Positions 34,394 to 45,472 are shown, numbered from the stretch's first letter. The stretch: DNA of 64,000 bases from Schistocerca nitens (GCF_023898315.1 NC_064614.1:378323348-378387347); one strand, 5' to 3'. Notes: generated by a model not told the origin, from the letters alone. A program made the numbers and translations.

Positions 34394-34578
34394 TACGCAA
34401 AAATAAATTTATACAACGATCTTCCAGATTTGGACGATATAGCAATTAATTACATAAAAAAAAAAGATCTTCACCAATCCAGAAAGAAATTGCAAACAAA
34501 ATATTCCATTAACAAAAATCTTAACAGCAAACCCTAACAGCAAAATCCTGGCAAAATATACTGGCAGGGTCGAAATTA

Positions 34579-36439
34579 TGAGAGGCACCCACATGCCTTG
34601 CTCATACTGTGGTATCAAGCAGTCAGGCCTGCAAGATGAGTGGTCTGCCAAGCGAGTAGATTCATTCTTATTTATCGAGTAACATGAACTCTCGTACTCA
34701 CAATTAAGTTACAAATTATCCTCCTGTATGAATAATACGCAACGGAAACGCACATCTGACTATCAGTAATTTACAGAACTCTGACTGTTCATTACGCACT
34801 AGCAATACCACATTTTCTTTTTTTATTTAACGGTTTTAATCAACACGTGGCCATCGCACTGAATATGAATGGCGCACACATTATAAATTCTGGATATCAT
34901 GACAACATACATTTCGAAGGAAAAGGCCACCAATCTTTTTCTTTTCACTATCTTATTTATTCCGATAAATTCTATAACCTAAACACACAAATTCTATAAC
35001 CTACAACAATATCACATGAGAAATTCCGCCCAGTGGACATGGCCTTACATTGGTGATTCTCTATCTTATGGTCTCGTAATTATTTAACGCTACCGTGCAC
35101 TTTCTGGATAGGATGGTGGATCTTTTGCTATATCTCACACTTCGACTCTCACAACCATCATCACGAAACTTTCCTCCAGACCGAGCGGTGCAAAAGTAAC
35201 ACGCATAACCCACTACCTCTGAAACTACCTTGCTACTCTCACATGCAAACCACACATACTTAAATTACATGACATACACCACACTACAACATGAAATACA
35301 ACACAGGGAATAGTCACAACATTATCACTTTCAGCTTTCCCACTTCAATTAATATTTAACCCAGTTTCACACGACACTGCCCCACCTTGTAATTCTACTT
35401 TCCTACTATGAACTCTGGAGATATATGCACGTCTTCCTGTGCAATGCAAGCCAAGTGGCGTTGCTGGATAGACGGCTGACTCACCTTGCTTCTCTCTCAC
35501 AGTATTATAGTTTGAATCAAGCATCACACGGAAACATATCACGCAAAGTAATATTAAGAACATATTCATCACACACACGAGTCCTCAACTGATACCAGGG
35601 ACGAGTACTTCTCTTTATCCTTTGTCTCATACACAGATTGAGACTCATACAGTACTCACCACGTGGAAGTACTCGCCTTTAATTTCAAGTCCTGCACACG
35701 CAATTTCTTAAATATTTCAACTTTTAGTACACACGCTAGTAATTCAGCTTAACTTAAGCACACGGAAGTATTTCAACTTATTGCTACACGTGGTTTCATT
35801 GTGACCGTTGGTCACTTCCGAAGATTACTACGATCCCATTAATATTACCTGCCTGACATTTAATTCTCCCCACAAAAGTTCCTGAAATAGAGAAATTATT
35901 ATTTCAAACTACTCTTAAATATTCCACATGCATACCATGTCTCCACTCTTTTGTTTTTATGGAGCACACCTAAGACAGGTCTTAACAGCACAAGATCCAT
36001 TGGCAGAGTGCTGAAACATGGCCGTTCTTCAGGTCCTCTCGCACCTCTGCCGAAGTGGGGGAGCACCTTGCTACCGTATTGGTCAGCCACATTTCAGGCG
36101 CTCAAAGCTCAGGTAAATTTCATCTCTTTGGTCCCACCAAAGGTGGCCAAAGGATCGTCTCAAAGATGATCATCTATTCACATTCACTATCTGCGGTTAG
36201 CAGACGACCATACATTCATTCATTTCATAGATCTCACCAAACTGGATGTAGGGATTTATTTTGTGGGAGTGCACGTGTGATAAATTAAATAAATAAATTG
36301 TCATTCTTTCCCACACTGGTATCCATCTTCACTGTATTAATTGAAATTGAGTTATTTTACAAAAAAATGTGTTGTTCTAACAAAAATAATGAAGTATGTT
36401 GTACCTATTTTCAATGTCGGGCGGTACTATACCCTTTCA
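34579..36439 (-). repeat. 5' LTR of the gag-only retrotransposon
   Basis: This is the right-hand LTR in window coordinates, the 5' one in element orientation. It has intact TG...CA ends. The internal sequence next to it, read on the minus strand, contains TTTCGACCCTGCCAG, which might be a damaged primer binding site lacking its usual TGG. I cannot confirm a matching tRNA. Confidence 0.93.
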
Positions 36440-36545
36440 ACAGCATCTCCCAGGTAGCGATGAAGTGAGGATTTTCCCATACGACCAATTCACGAAAGTA
36501 CCACGAATATCAGGAACCGCATAAAACATCAAATCTCCGACATCG

Positions 36546-37417
36546 TTGCGCCCGGAAAAAAAAATCCTGCAAGAACGGGATCAACAACGACTGAAGAAAA
36601 TCGTTCAATGTGACATAACTGCAACCCTTCCTCACATTGCTGCAGATTTCAATGCTGGGTCATTAACAAGTGTCAGCGTGCGGACCATTCAACGGAACAT
36701 CATCGACATGGGTTTTCGGAGCCGAAGGCCCACTCGTGTACCCCTGATGACTGCACAACACACAAAGCTTTACGCCTCTTCTGGGTCCGTCAACACTGAC
36801 GCTGGACTGTTGATGACTGGAAACATGTTGCCTGGTCGGACGAGTCTCGTTTTAAATCGTATTGAGCAGATGGACGTGTACGTTTATGGAAACATCATCA
36901 TGAATACATGGATCCTACATGTCAGCAGAGGATTGTTCAAGCTGGTGCAGGTTCTGTAACGGTGTGGGAAGTGTACAGTTTGAGTGCTATGGGACTCCTG
37001 ATACATCTAGATACGACTCTGACAGGTGACACGTACTTAAGCTTCCTGTCTTATCACGTGCATTCATTCATGTTCATGTGCATTGCGACGCACTTGGGAA
37101 GTTCCAGGAGGACATTGCGAAACCGCACACGTCATAAATTGCTACAGAGTGATTCCAGGAACACTCTTCTGAGTTTAAACACTTCCGCTGTCAACCAAAC
37201 TCACCAGGAAGTGAACATTATTGAGCATATCTGGGATCCCTTTCGACGTGCTGTTCAGAAGAGATCTCCACCTCCCTGGTACTCTCATGGTTTTACAGAC
37301 AGTCCTGAAGTATCCATGCTCTCAGTTCGCTCCAGCACTACTTCAGACATTAGTTGAGTCCACGTCACGGCGTGTTGCGGCAATTCTGCGTGCTCGCAGG
37401 GGCGCTACACGATTTTA
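36546..37417 (+). pseudogene. Tc1-like transposase pseudogene (family B)
   Basis: Right-hand part of the split Tc1-like element. Recognisable pieces in shifting frames: SVRTIQRNIIDMGFRSRRPT (36680-36730), a DDE start region DESRF-like near 36838, a degraded GQFQQD-like region near 37095, EVNIIEHIWDPFRRAVQK near 37210-37260 (third catalytic Glu in IIEH), and the C-terminal arginine-rich end near 37400. At least three frameshifts. Confidence 0.75.
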
Positions 37418-37452
37418 GGATGGTGTACCAGTTTCTTTGGCTCCTCAGTGCA

Positions 37453-38440
37453 TGCCAGTGATTCTGATTTTACAACAGGTTGAAATAAAACCTAAATTTC
37501 TTCAAAATTTGTAGTAACGTTAGAATTTTTTTTGTAGCAGATTGCAAGAAAAATACTGCATCATATTCTAGACTAAAGTAGAGATGACTAATATTTTTCT
37601 TCGAAATTTTTATAAGCTTTTGAAAATATTACTTATTTACAATTCTGTAAGTTGGTGAGATGACCTCGAGGTGTCTAGTTTCATGACTGCGGATGTAGTG
37701 ATACCCTAACATTAAAAAAATATATATATTATGTTCGCAGTGGAAATATAAACAGCTTTCCTGGTGCAGAATAACAATAGGTTACGACCAGAAATTCACT
37801 CTTGCTCTTCCTGAATGATGGTTGGTCTCTTAATTGGTTCACGACTTACTGAATAAGGTCACACCCGCAGACAGGTTTGCTCTCAGTGGACTGCCCTACA
37901 TAAAAACGGTAGAGGCTAGTTACATCGAAGGGCCATCTCGCAGTCAAAGCATATTCATGGCTGCGCAGTAGGACCAGTTAATTACTGCATAGCATCGGAA
38001 GTGGGACCTGCCGCAGACGGAGGCACGGGAGAAGGTTAAGCTGGCCGGAGGCGGGGGAAGAGGCGGCGGCGGCGGCGCTTCCGACACCGGCGGAGGTGGG
38101 GCGGGCGACGCCAGCCAGTCGATAAAGCCTATTACTTGCGATATAATTTCGAGCGGGCCTACTGCGCTGGAAAATTACCACCCGGAGCGCACCGCTCCTC
38201 TCCTGGCGCTCCTCCTCCAGCGCCTCGCCTTACCGCGGCTGTGAAGAGCCACCAGCTGCCTGCCGCCGCCGGCGCCACCTTGGATCTTAGTCTCTCAAGA
38301 GCCTCCGTTTCACATAAAATTCGCAGCCTCGCCATTTTTGCCACAGGTGCATGTAACAGGATAGCTGACAGTGTTATACACTCATTTCTGAAACTGCCGC
38401 TATATTTCTTACAGCTTTACAAAGAAACTGCTGCTCATTA
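37453..38440. other. intergenic stretch with a GC-rich CpG-dense island
   Basis: Mostly anonymous. From about 37960 to 38290 the composition switches to strongly GC-rich and CpG-rich, with a (GGC)n-like run near 38063-38080. A weak TATA-like CATAAAAAC lies near 37899-37907. No convincing coding exon: the open frames there are compositional. Confidence 0.5.
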
Positions 38441-38585
38441 AGATAGCGACACAGTAAGGCGCCATGTAACAGACTTCAAACTGGAAGAGGTGTACTAGAT
38501 GCTTCGATTTTGTTTACGCTGAAGGATAGTACTAACATACCGTCGCGTGATCAGCGCACAGACTACCGTATAAAAGATATAGTAA

Positions 38586-38812
38586 ATGTAAATGTCGTGT
38601 GACTAGGGCCTCCCGTCGGGTAGACCGTTCGCCAGGTGCAAGTCTTTCCATTTGACGCCACTTTCGCATCGATGGAGATGAAATGAGGATGATTAGGACA
38701 ACACAACACCCAGTCCCTGAGAGGAGAAAATCTCCGACCCAGCCGGGAATCGAACCAGGGCCCTTGGGATTGACATTCTGTGGCGCTGACCACTCAGCTA
38801 CCGGGGACGAAC
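38586..38812 (-). mobile_element. SINE with Asp-like tRNA head
   Basis: The minus strand begins with a tRNA-like head GTCCCCGGTAGCTGAGTGG, anticodon region TGTCAATC (GTC, Asp-like) and B box GGTTCGATTCCC. The body ends GTCGTGTGACTAGGGCC-like on the + strand. A 13-bp duplication AAAGA(T/C)ATAGTAA with one difference lies at 38573-38585 and 38813-38825. It interrupts the Jockey-like LINE. Confidence 0.88.
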
Positions 38813-39996
38813 AAAGACATAGTAACAGCCATCCCTGGCACCGAGAAGCAACCGAAAAAGTTGAAAACAAATAAATCGTCGGGTCTGGATTGAACCCCAG
38901 TTCGGTTTGACAGAGAGTTGTCTACGGCATTGGCCCCTTACTCAGCATTTATAGCGAATCTCTAGCCCAGCGCAAAGTTGCAAGTGACTGGACGAACAGC
39001 TCTGATGACTCCTGTGTGTAAGAGAAGTAAAAGGGCGGACCCTCATCGTTACACGCCAGTATTCTTAATCTCTTCATTCCTCCGGTCCAAAAATGTGGAG
39101 CTTCGTTCATTTTCTTTTCTCCGCGTATAGATCGATGATCCGCGAGTGTGGACTTCTAGTTCTTAGTTTTAAAACCAGGGCTCAGCACCTTGCGAGGCAC
39201 AATTCTTGTATTAGGCTACAACTGGTCTTACGCAGAAAATGGTTTCTCCTGCAAACAGAAAAGCTGTGTCAATAATTATCGAGCCAAGTATTAGAGTGAG
39301 AATCTGTGTTTTTTTTCCCTAATGTTTGCTGACAGTTCTAGATGTTGACAATTAGTTCAGACTTGTATAAACTTTGTTCGTTACTACGAATTAGCCCAAT
39401 TCGTGAAGTCCTCGCACGTGGACGTCAGGTCGTAATCCATTTATGATAATTTCAATATGGTCTTCGATACTGCAATACTGAAATAACGGTTAATTCTGCA
39501 CTCTACAGCAATGCATGTAATATATTGATGAGCAACTCGAAGCCGTTTTCAATGACAGCAACACGAAATTATCTGTTTATGAACATGACGAATCTTCGTT
39601 TTTGAATAAAGATTGTCCTGTTAAGCTTGATAAAACTGATTGGTAAATGATAATTAATTTAAGATGGAGTGCCAATAGCAAGGAGAAAATGACATCTTTG
39701 TACAGTCAAATTCTCTGATAGAGAAGATGTTGATGCAGAAAATGTGAATAAAAAGCAGAGAAAAGATGTGTTGCAACCAGTTTCAGAAGTTCGGTTTTAA
39801 GACTTTGACCAACTACCAAAACTTGTCGAGTCAATGCAGGAAACCTGGTTGTGTTCCAAGATAAGATACGTGTGTTAGATACGGCCTATAATATTATGTA
39901 TTGTGAAAAATGATTATTTTGAAGCTTATCACCAAACGAATCGTGAAGATTTATTTACTGATGGCAGCAAATTATTACTTGCTAGAAATTATTGTA

Positions 39997-41122
39997 CACT
40001 ATTGGCCATTAAAATTGCTACACCACGAAGATGACGCGCTACAGTCGGGAAATTTAACCGACAGGAAGAAGATGCTGTGATATGCAAATGATTAGCTTTT
40101 CAGAGCATTCACACAAGGTTGGTAATACGGAACGCCGTGCTGGATCCCAACGGCCTCGTATCACTAGCAGTCGAGATGACAGGCATCTTATCCGCATGGC
40201 TTTAACGGATCGTGCAGCCACGTCTCGATCCCTGAGTCAACAGATGGGGACGTTTTCAAGACAACAACCATCTGCACGAACATTTCGACGACGTTTGCAG
40301 CAGCATGGACTATCAATTCGGTGTTCGTGGCTGCGGTTACCCCTGACGCTGCATCACAGACAGGAGCGCCTGCGATGGTGTGCTCAACGACGAACCTGGG
40401 TGCACGAATGGAAAACGTCATTTTTTTTTCGGATGAATCCAGGTTCTGTTTACAGCAGCATGATGGTCGCATCCGTGTTTGGCGACATCGCCGTGAACGC
40501 ACATTGGAAGCATGTATTCGTCATCGCCATACTGGCGTATCACCCGGCTTGATGGTATGGGGTGCCATTGGTTACACGTCCTGGTCACCTCTTGTTCGCG
40601 TTGACGGCACTTTGAACAGTGGACGTTACATTTCAGATGTATTACGACGCGTGGCTCTACCCTTCATTCGATCCCTGCGAAGCCCTACATTTCAGCAGGA
40701 TAATGCAAGACTGCATGTAGCAGGTTCTGTACGGGCCTTTCTTGATACAGAAAATGTTCGGCTGCTGCCCTGGCCAGCACATTCTCCAGATCTTTCACCA
40801 ATTGAAAACGTCTTGTCAATGGTGGCCGACAACTGGCTCGTCTCAATGCGCCCTTGATGTACTGTGCTATCTTGTTGAAGCTGCATGGGCAGCTGTACCT
40901 GTACACGCCATCCAAGCTCTGTTTGACTCAATGCCCAGGCGCATCAAGGCCGTTATTACTGCCAGAGGTGGTTGTTATGGGTGCTGATTTCTCAGGATCT
41001 ATGCACCCAAATTGCGCGAAAATGCAGTGACATGTCAGTTATAGTATAATATATTTATTCAATGAATACCAGTTTATCATCTGCATTTATTCTTGGTGTA
41101 GCAATTTTAATGGCCAGTATTG
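39997..41122 (+). mobile_element. Tc1-like transposon (family C)
   Basis: TA is present at 39995-39996 and 41123-41124. Terminal inverted repeats: CACTATTGGCCATTAAAATT on the left and, reverse-complemented, CAATACTGGCCATTAAAATT on the right, both continuing GCTACACCA. It is 1,126 bp long and nested in the piggyBac relic. Confidence 0.92.
40082..40984 (+). pseudogene. Tc1-like transposase, at least two frame breaks
   Basis: The N-terminal part, with a helix-turn-helix (DRAATSRSLSQQMGTFSRQQ), is in one frame to about 40430. At a run of T (40420-40428) the frame shifts to FFSDESRFCLQQHDGRIRVW (first catalytic Asp). FQQDNARLHVAGSVRAFLD (second Asp) and WPAHSPDLSPIENV (third Glu) follow. Another change near 40840 breaks the C-terminus, whose end is recognisable as PRRIKAVITARGG near 40940-40975. 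The catalytic triad codons are intact, so this is a fairly young copy. Confidence 0.85.
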
Positions 41123-42168
41123 TATGATTCTCATTTTCTTTCATTTATGATGTTATTTTAGATCACTAACAAAAACATGTGTTGGATATCATATATTCAA
41201 GAAATATTAACATTAAGATACCAATTTTCTCTATGCAGTAGCATTTAGTTTACTATTTCAAACAAAGTATACATAATGCTCAATAAAATGTTTCTATTGT
41301 AGAAAGGCGAAAGAAAATACAAAGCAAAGAGTAGTACATTTTCACGATAAGTGAGACTTATGGTACACACATGCGAACTTTCGTTACTTACTTAGTGAAT
41401 CATAAAAAAAATTCATTTTAATTTGTGTCATGCTTATGTTTATTAGTTTGCTGGGAAATATGAAAAGAAAACTTTCCTGGGATGTTTTTAATCTCAGTAA
41501 TGAAGATGTTAACGTCTGTCTGTTGCAGAATTCCTGAACACATTCCGAGTTCAAAGGTACTAAATTTCGTTAGGACGGAAAAGCTTCTGTCTACAGATCA
41601 ACACGCTTTTACATAACATCACTTGTCCAGAACTCAGATTGTCCTGTTCTCAAATGATATGCTAGGAACCACGGATGAAGGGCAGCAGATAGATTCCATA
41701 TTCCTAGATTCCCGAAAAGTGTTTGACACGGTTACGTACGGCAGACTGTTAACGAAGGTATGAGCATACAGAATAGGTTCCCAGACAAGTCAGTGACTCT
41801 AAGACTTCTTAAGTAATAGAATCCAGTAAGCTCGACGGCCAGTGTTCGTCAGAGACAACGGTGTCAAGTACGATAGGACTGCTGTTATTCCCTCATACAT
41901 AAACGATGTGGCGGACAATGTCAGCAGCAACATGGAGTTAATTGCTGGTGATGCTGTCGTGTACAGAAAATTGTCGCCTTTGTGTGACAGTAGGAGGGTA
42001 CAAGATGACTTGAACAAAACTTCAAGTTCGTGTGATGGATGGCAGCTAGTTCTAAATGTAGGAAAATGTAAGCTAATGAAGATCAGTAGGAGAAACTGTC
42101 CCATATTATTCGAATACAGCATTAGCAGTGTGCTGCTTGACAAAGTCACATCGATTAAGTATCTATAA

Positions 42169-42425
42169 AAGGGGTCCCCAAATTTTTCTCTAATTAACAC
42201 TTCAAAAATTTTGGTGCATTGCATCGAGGGAACATGTTCTTTTAGTCTTTTTTTTTTTTTTTTTGGGAGTTAGTAAAATCTGAAAATGAGAACATGTTTA
42301 TAACTAGTAACACAGAAACCAAAATGAAACTTTAAAAATAATTAGTATCTCAAAATTCTGGAAAAAGTGCCGCATCGGTAATGTGTTTTCGTAGAGCACT
42401 TATTCACTTCCCCCAGATCATCCTG
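42169..42425. mobile_element. hAT-like MITE
   Basis: The 257-bp segment begins AAAGGGGTCCCCAAA, close to the CAGGGG start common in hAT elements, and ends CCTG. Left flank ATCTATAA and right flank ATCTATAT suggest an 8-bp duplication with one difference. Removing it rejoins the LINE frame KYL-VTLQSDMKW. It has no coding capacity, and a T run lies at 42249-42264. Confidence 0.55.
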
Positions 42426-42540
42426 ATCTATATGTAACGTTGCAAAGTGATATGAAATGGAAAGAGAGTGTGAGGATTGTAGCAGCAAACGTAAATGGGC
42501 GGCTTCAGTTTGCTGGGAAAATCTTAGTAAAGTGTGGTTC

Positions 42541-42627
42541 TAGAATGAGATTTTCACTCTGCAACGGAGTGTGCGCTGATATGAAACTTCCTGGCAGATT
42601 AAAACTGTGTGCCCGACCGAGACTTTC
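42541..42627 (-). mobile_element. 5'-truncated SINE fragment (87 bp) with 12-bp TSD
   Basis: A perfect direct repeat AAAGTGTGGTTC lies at 42529-42540 and 42628-42639. The insert begins TAGAATGAGATTTTCACTCT and includes GAAACTTCCTGGCAG, the 3' part of a common insect tRNA-headed SINE. It stops inside what would be the B-box region on the minus strand. The LINE frame is continuous when it is removed. Confidence 0.85.
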
Positions 42628-42959
42628 AAAGTGTGGTTCATCTGTAAAGGAGACCGTGCGTAGAACACTAGTGCCACCTATTCTTGAGTGCTCCTGAAGC
42701 TTTTGGGATCCTCATCAAGCGAACCGGCATTTCACGGTGACTGCAGAACGATCCTACTACCGTCGACGAATATTTCGTCTAAGGAACACAAGGAGATAAA
42801 GGAAATTACGGTCGCTACGGAGGCATGCAGGAGGCTGTTTTCCCACGGTTTGTTTTAGAGTTGAAGAGGAAAGGAAATGGCCAGGAGTAGTACGCAGCAT
42901 ACAGTGGCTTTCAGCGTATGTGTATAGATGATGATGTTAATACACAAATAATAGACATT

Positions 42960-43885
42960 TCAGAGCAACCACATGGACTGTGCAGAAGTAATTCGATTTG
43001 CATTCGGGATGCAGGAAAAGATTAGGCAGGCGGTTTATCATTCAGAAACTCGACATCGGTAAGACCATGGGCTATCGAGATTTCGGTTTCTTATACCGCG
43101 ATATTGCTTCTCTCTACCATCATGACATGTGAATATAGAGTCGGTGGCCCCAGGAGGTCACAACACCAAGCAGTTTTTCAGCAGTCCAGTACGAATAGCT
43201 CCCGAGAGGACAGTTATAATGTCCTCTCAGACGTGCAAGGTCGTTAAGTTACTTCAGGAACCTTGAGTCTTGAAATGAGCTTGTTTGCAGAAAGCATCAA
43301 CAGGACAGTGTCACAATGTCTGTACCAGGAATGACTGTCACCATGGTGACCATTGTTGCAGCTTACCCTCGTCACATCAGCAGAGAGAGGCAACCAACAG
43401 ACGAGCTCCCACGACATTGTCTTTTGAAACAGTTCCCGGTTCTCCGTACAGCATCGAGATGGAGGTATGCGTATGTAAAGCTTTCGAGGAGAACGAACGT
43501 TGCCCGATAGAAATTCATCAAAGTCATACGGACCAGGCCCCTGGCATGTTGGTGTCGGGTGACATGGAGATGGAGTACACCTCAAGATCACAGTTACGCC
43601 GTTGCTTCGTGTAGCCGGTAATACGGACAGCAACCGTTACATTTGTGATATGTTTGGTCGGTCATTGCGCTCGAGCTCTGAGGCTCCCGTGACGTCATCT
43701 TTCAATAAGATAAGAGACCGCATGCCACACATGCTATCCTGATCTGCTTTGATACAGAGGGTCTCGACTGTTGCCCTGGTCGGCGCACGCTCTCCACCTG
43801 TCGACTTCCCGCTGCCGCGTTCGAAATACAGCGATCCGTTTCATGCTATGTGTGTCACGTTTAGATGGATACGGAAGTCATGGGA
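42960..43885 (+). pseudogene. old Tc1-like transposon relic
   Basis: Heavily decayed. Recognisable pieces are ASTGQCHNV-like sequence near 43296, QAPGMLVSGDMEMEYTSRS near 43530-43590, GNTDSNRYICDMF near 43620-43650 (matching the GTLNSxRYI segment of Tc1 transposases), and a run resembling the ARPH...LLPW region near 43720-43780. Ends were not identified. Confidence 0.5.
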
Positions 43886-43892
43886 ACATATA

Positions 43893-45274
43893 CTGCCAGT
43901 CACATTAATGCGACCACCTGAGAGGTGGCCTGAATAACCAGCTTTCGCAGCGGGGACCACTGTGAGACGAGCAGGAAGAGAGTCAGTGAGGTTCTGGAGG
44001 GATGTGGAGCCACGCCGTCTCCAGTAGCGCGACCAGATGCGCTAGTTTCTCGGTTTAGGATCGATGGCGCGAACAGCCCGATCGAGGTGGTCCCACAGAT
44101 TCTCGATTGCGCTTAAATCCGGCGAGTCTGGTGGTGAGGGGAGTGCAGTCAACTCACCCTGATGCTCTTCGAACCACGCACGTACACTTGGAGCTGTGTG
44201 ACTCGTTGCATTGTCCTGCTAGTATATGCCTTTGTCGCTGTGGGCGAGCGGTTCTAGGTGCTTCAGTCCGGAACCACGCTGCTGCTACGGTCGCAGGTTC
44301 GAATCCTGCCTGGGGCATGGATGGGTGTGATGCTTTTAGGTTAGTTAGGTTTAAGTAGTTCTAGGTCTAGGGGACTGATGACCTAAGATGTTAAGTCCCA
44401 TAGTGCTTAGAGTCATTTGGACAATTTTTTAGATACCTTTGTGCCGCGGAAAACAAACTTGATGTACGGTCAACATGGTCCCCGGAGGTAGATGCACACT
44501 TGTGTTGATCCACTGTGCTTTCCAGAATGATGATATCATCCAGGGAGTGCCCTCCAGTCAGGAGTCTTCCGACTATCGTTGCAGTGTGTTTGCTTTCAGA
44601 TGTTTCACGCCGTACACACCATCGGCCGTCTGTCTGATGGAGCATAAAACGTGACTTATCGGGAAAGCCCACCAGTCGCCACTCAGTGGACGTTCAGTTC
44701 CGGCAATGGCCTGCAAATTCCAGCCATCGTAGCCAACGAACAATAGCAAGCACGGGAGCATGAACCAGGCGCCGGCTGCAGAGGCCCAAATGCAGCTCAT
44801 ATGCAGCCTGTCACATTTAGTGAGACGCTGTTAGAGGAGACAGTCTTAGTAGCCCTTTGGTTGACATAGGCGGTCAGTTACTCAACAGTTGCACGCCTAT
44901 TTGGCAGTACGCGTCTCTGCAGCCGTTCACGCCTGTCATCTACAGCCCGCAAAGCATCACAATTGCCTTCTTTCTGTTTTGGATAGCACCATTTTACCTT
45001 CGACGGTATACTTTAACCAAGGTGTCACGTCAACAGTTTATGAACTTAGCCGTTTCGGAAAAGATCGTTGACCCGAAAGTCAATGGACATGCCCTTTTGG
45101 AAATCAGATAAATCGCTCTGTTTCTGCATTACGACAGTTACTGCACCGTTTTCCACGTCCCACGAAACACCATATATATCCTCCATGCTATTGCTGCCAT
45201 CTGCAGTCTGTGAATGGTAACTGCACGTTGCCATAGAACATGGGCGGTGGTCACATTAATGAGTCTGGACAGTG
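43893..45274 (-). mobile_element. Tc1-like transposon (family D), decayed, with a SINE inside
   Basis: Inverted ends: CTGCCAGTCACATTAATGCG on the left and, reverse-complemented, CACTGTCCAGACTCATTAAT on the right, then GTGACCACC (left CGACCACC). TA is outside both (43891-43892 and 45275-45276). The minus strand has FPDKSRFMLHQTDGRWCVRR (about 44610-44670), where the family's DES is DKS, followed by ETSESKH and GGHSL. The SINE at 44236-44432 splits the gene. Confidence 0.85.
44236..44432 (+). mobile_element. tRNA-headed SINE (main family)
   Basis: The head starts near GCTGTGGGCGAGCGG, with B box GGTTCGAATCC and body TTAGGTTAGTTAGG. The duplication AT(G/A)CCTTTGT is at 44226-44235 and 44433-44442. 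It is inserted into Tc1-like family D. Confidence 0.9.
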
Positions 45275-45472
45275 TATTAGCATGGTTTGCAGTTGTCGTT
45301 GCAAGAACAAACATAGCCAACATGCCAGTGGTTCCCGGAGTGACGTCTTCGTGTGTTTGATATGGTTACCCAGTGTCTCTTCTAGTAGAGGCTATTTGCT
45401 TGTGTTCCTCTTTACTGCTGCGTACTTCTGGAGTAGTGCGGGCAGTACCGAGTGTGTGGGTTAATACACTCC

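Larger units (their letters stand above)
25954..36439 (-). mobile_element. LTR retrotransposon, gag-only, non-autonomous, 10,486 bp
   Basis: Two LTRs of 1,861 bp each (25954-27814 and 34579-36439) align without a gap. The element is flanked by the 4-bp duplication ACAG (25950-25953 and 36440-36443) and begins with TG. The minus strand holds a gag-like frame directly after the 5' LTR. The remaining 4.7 kb holds no protease, reverse transcriptase, RNase H or integrase signal that I can find, although the LTRs show the copy is young. I see no textbook primer binding site or polypurine tract. It would need pol from a partner element. Confidence 0.9.
25736..37450 (+). mobile_element. Tc1-like transposon (family B) split by an LTR retrotransposon
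   Basis: The left piece is 25736-25953 and the right piece 36444-37450, about 1,225 bp in total. The inverted ends are CACCGAAGCGCCAAAGAAAC on the left and, reverse-complemented, CACTGAGGAGCCAAAGAAAC on the right, then TGGTA on both. TA precedes the left end; CA, presumably a mutated TA, follows the right end. A second copy at 56924 shows the unbroken sequence across the insertion point. The copy is decayed. Confidence 0.88.
39069..41508 (+). mobile_element. piggyBac-like transposon relic, interrupted by a Tc1-like element
   Basis: TTAA at 39065-39068 and 41509-41512 flanks it. Removing the segment plus one TTAA rejoins the LINE frame as PVF-L-TSVCC. The ends share TCTTCATTCCT and, reverse-complemented, TCTTCATTACT. 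The + strand near 39810-39935 carries a degraded C-terminal cysteine-rich domain (PKLVESMQE, then LCIVKNDYFEAYH) of the type found in piggyBac transposases. The transposase is otherwise lost. Without the inner Tc1-like element it is about 1.3 kb. Confidence 0.72.
38440..42945 (+). mobile_element. Jockey-like LINE, heavily interrupted
   Basis: LINE protein pieces in order: KLKTNKSSGLD (38850-38890), KRADPHRYTPVFL (39030-39065), TSVCCRIPEHI (41511-41545), QQIDSIFLDSRKVFDTV (41690-41730), SYINDVADNVSSNMELIAGD (41893-41955), WQLVLNVGKCKLMK (42041-42080), then SDMKWKESVRIVAANVNGRL (42443-42500) and VKETVRRTLVPPILEC (42641-42695). The chain is continuous once the inserted elements are set aside: SINE 38586-38812, piggyBac 39069-41508, MITE 42169-42425 and SINE fragment 42541-42627. 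The start is approximate. Stops make it dead. Confidence 0.8.

Noticed and set aside
38136..38441. 101-residue open frame beginning in the GC-rich island
   Set aside because: Low-complexity Ala/Pro/Ser content from base composition, with no supporting splice or start context.
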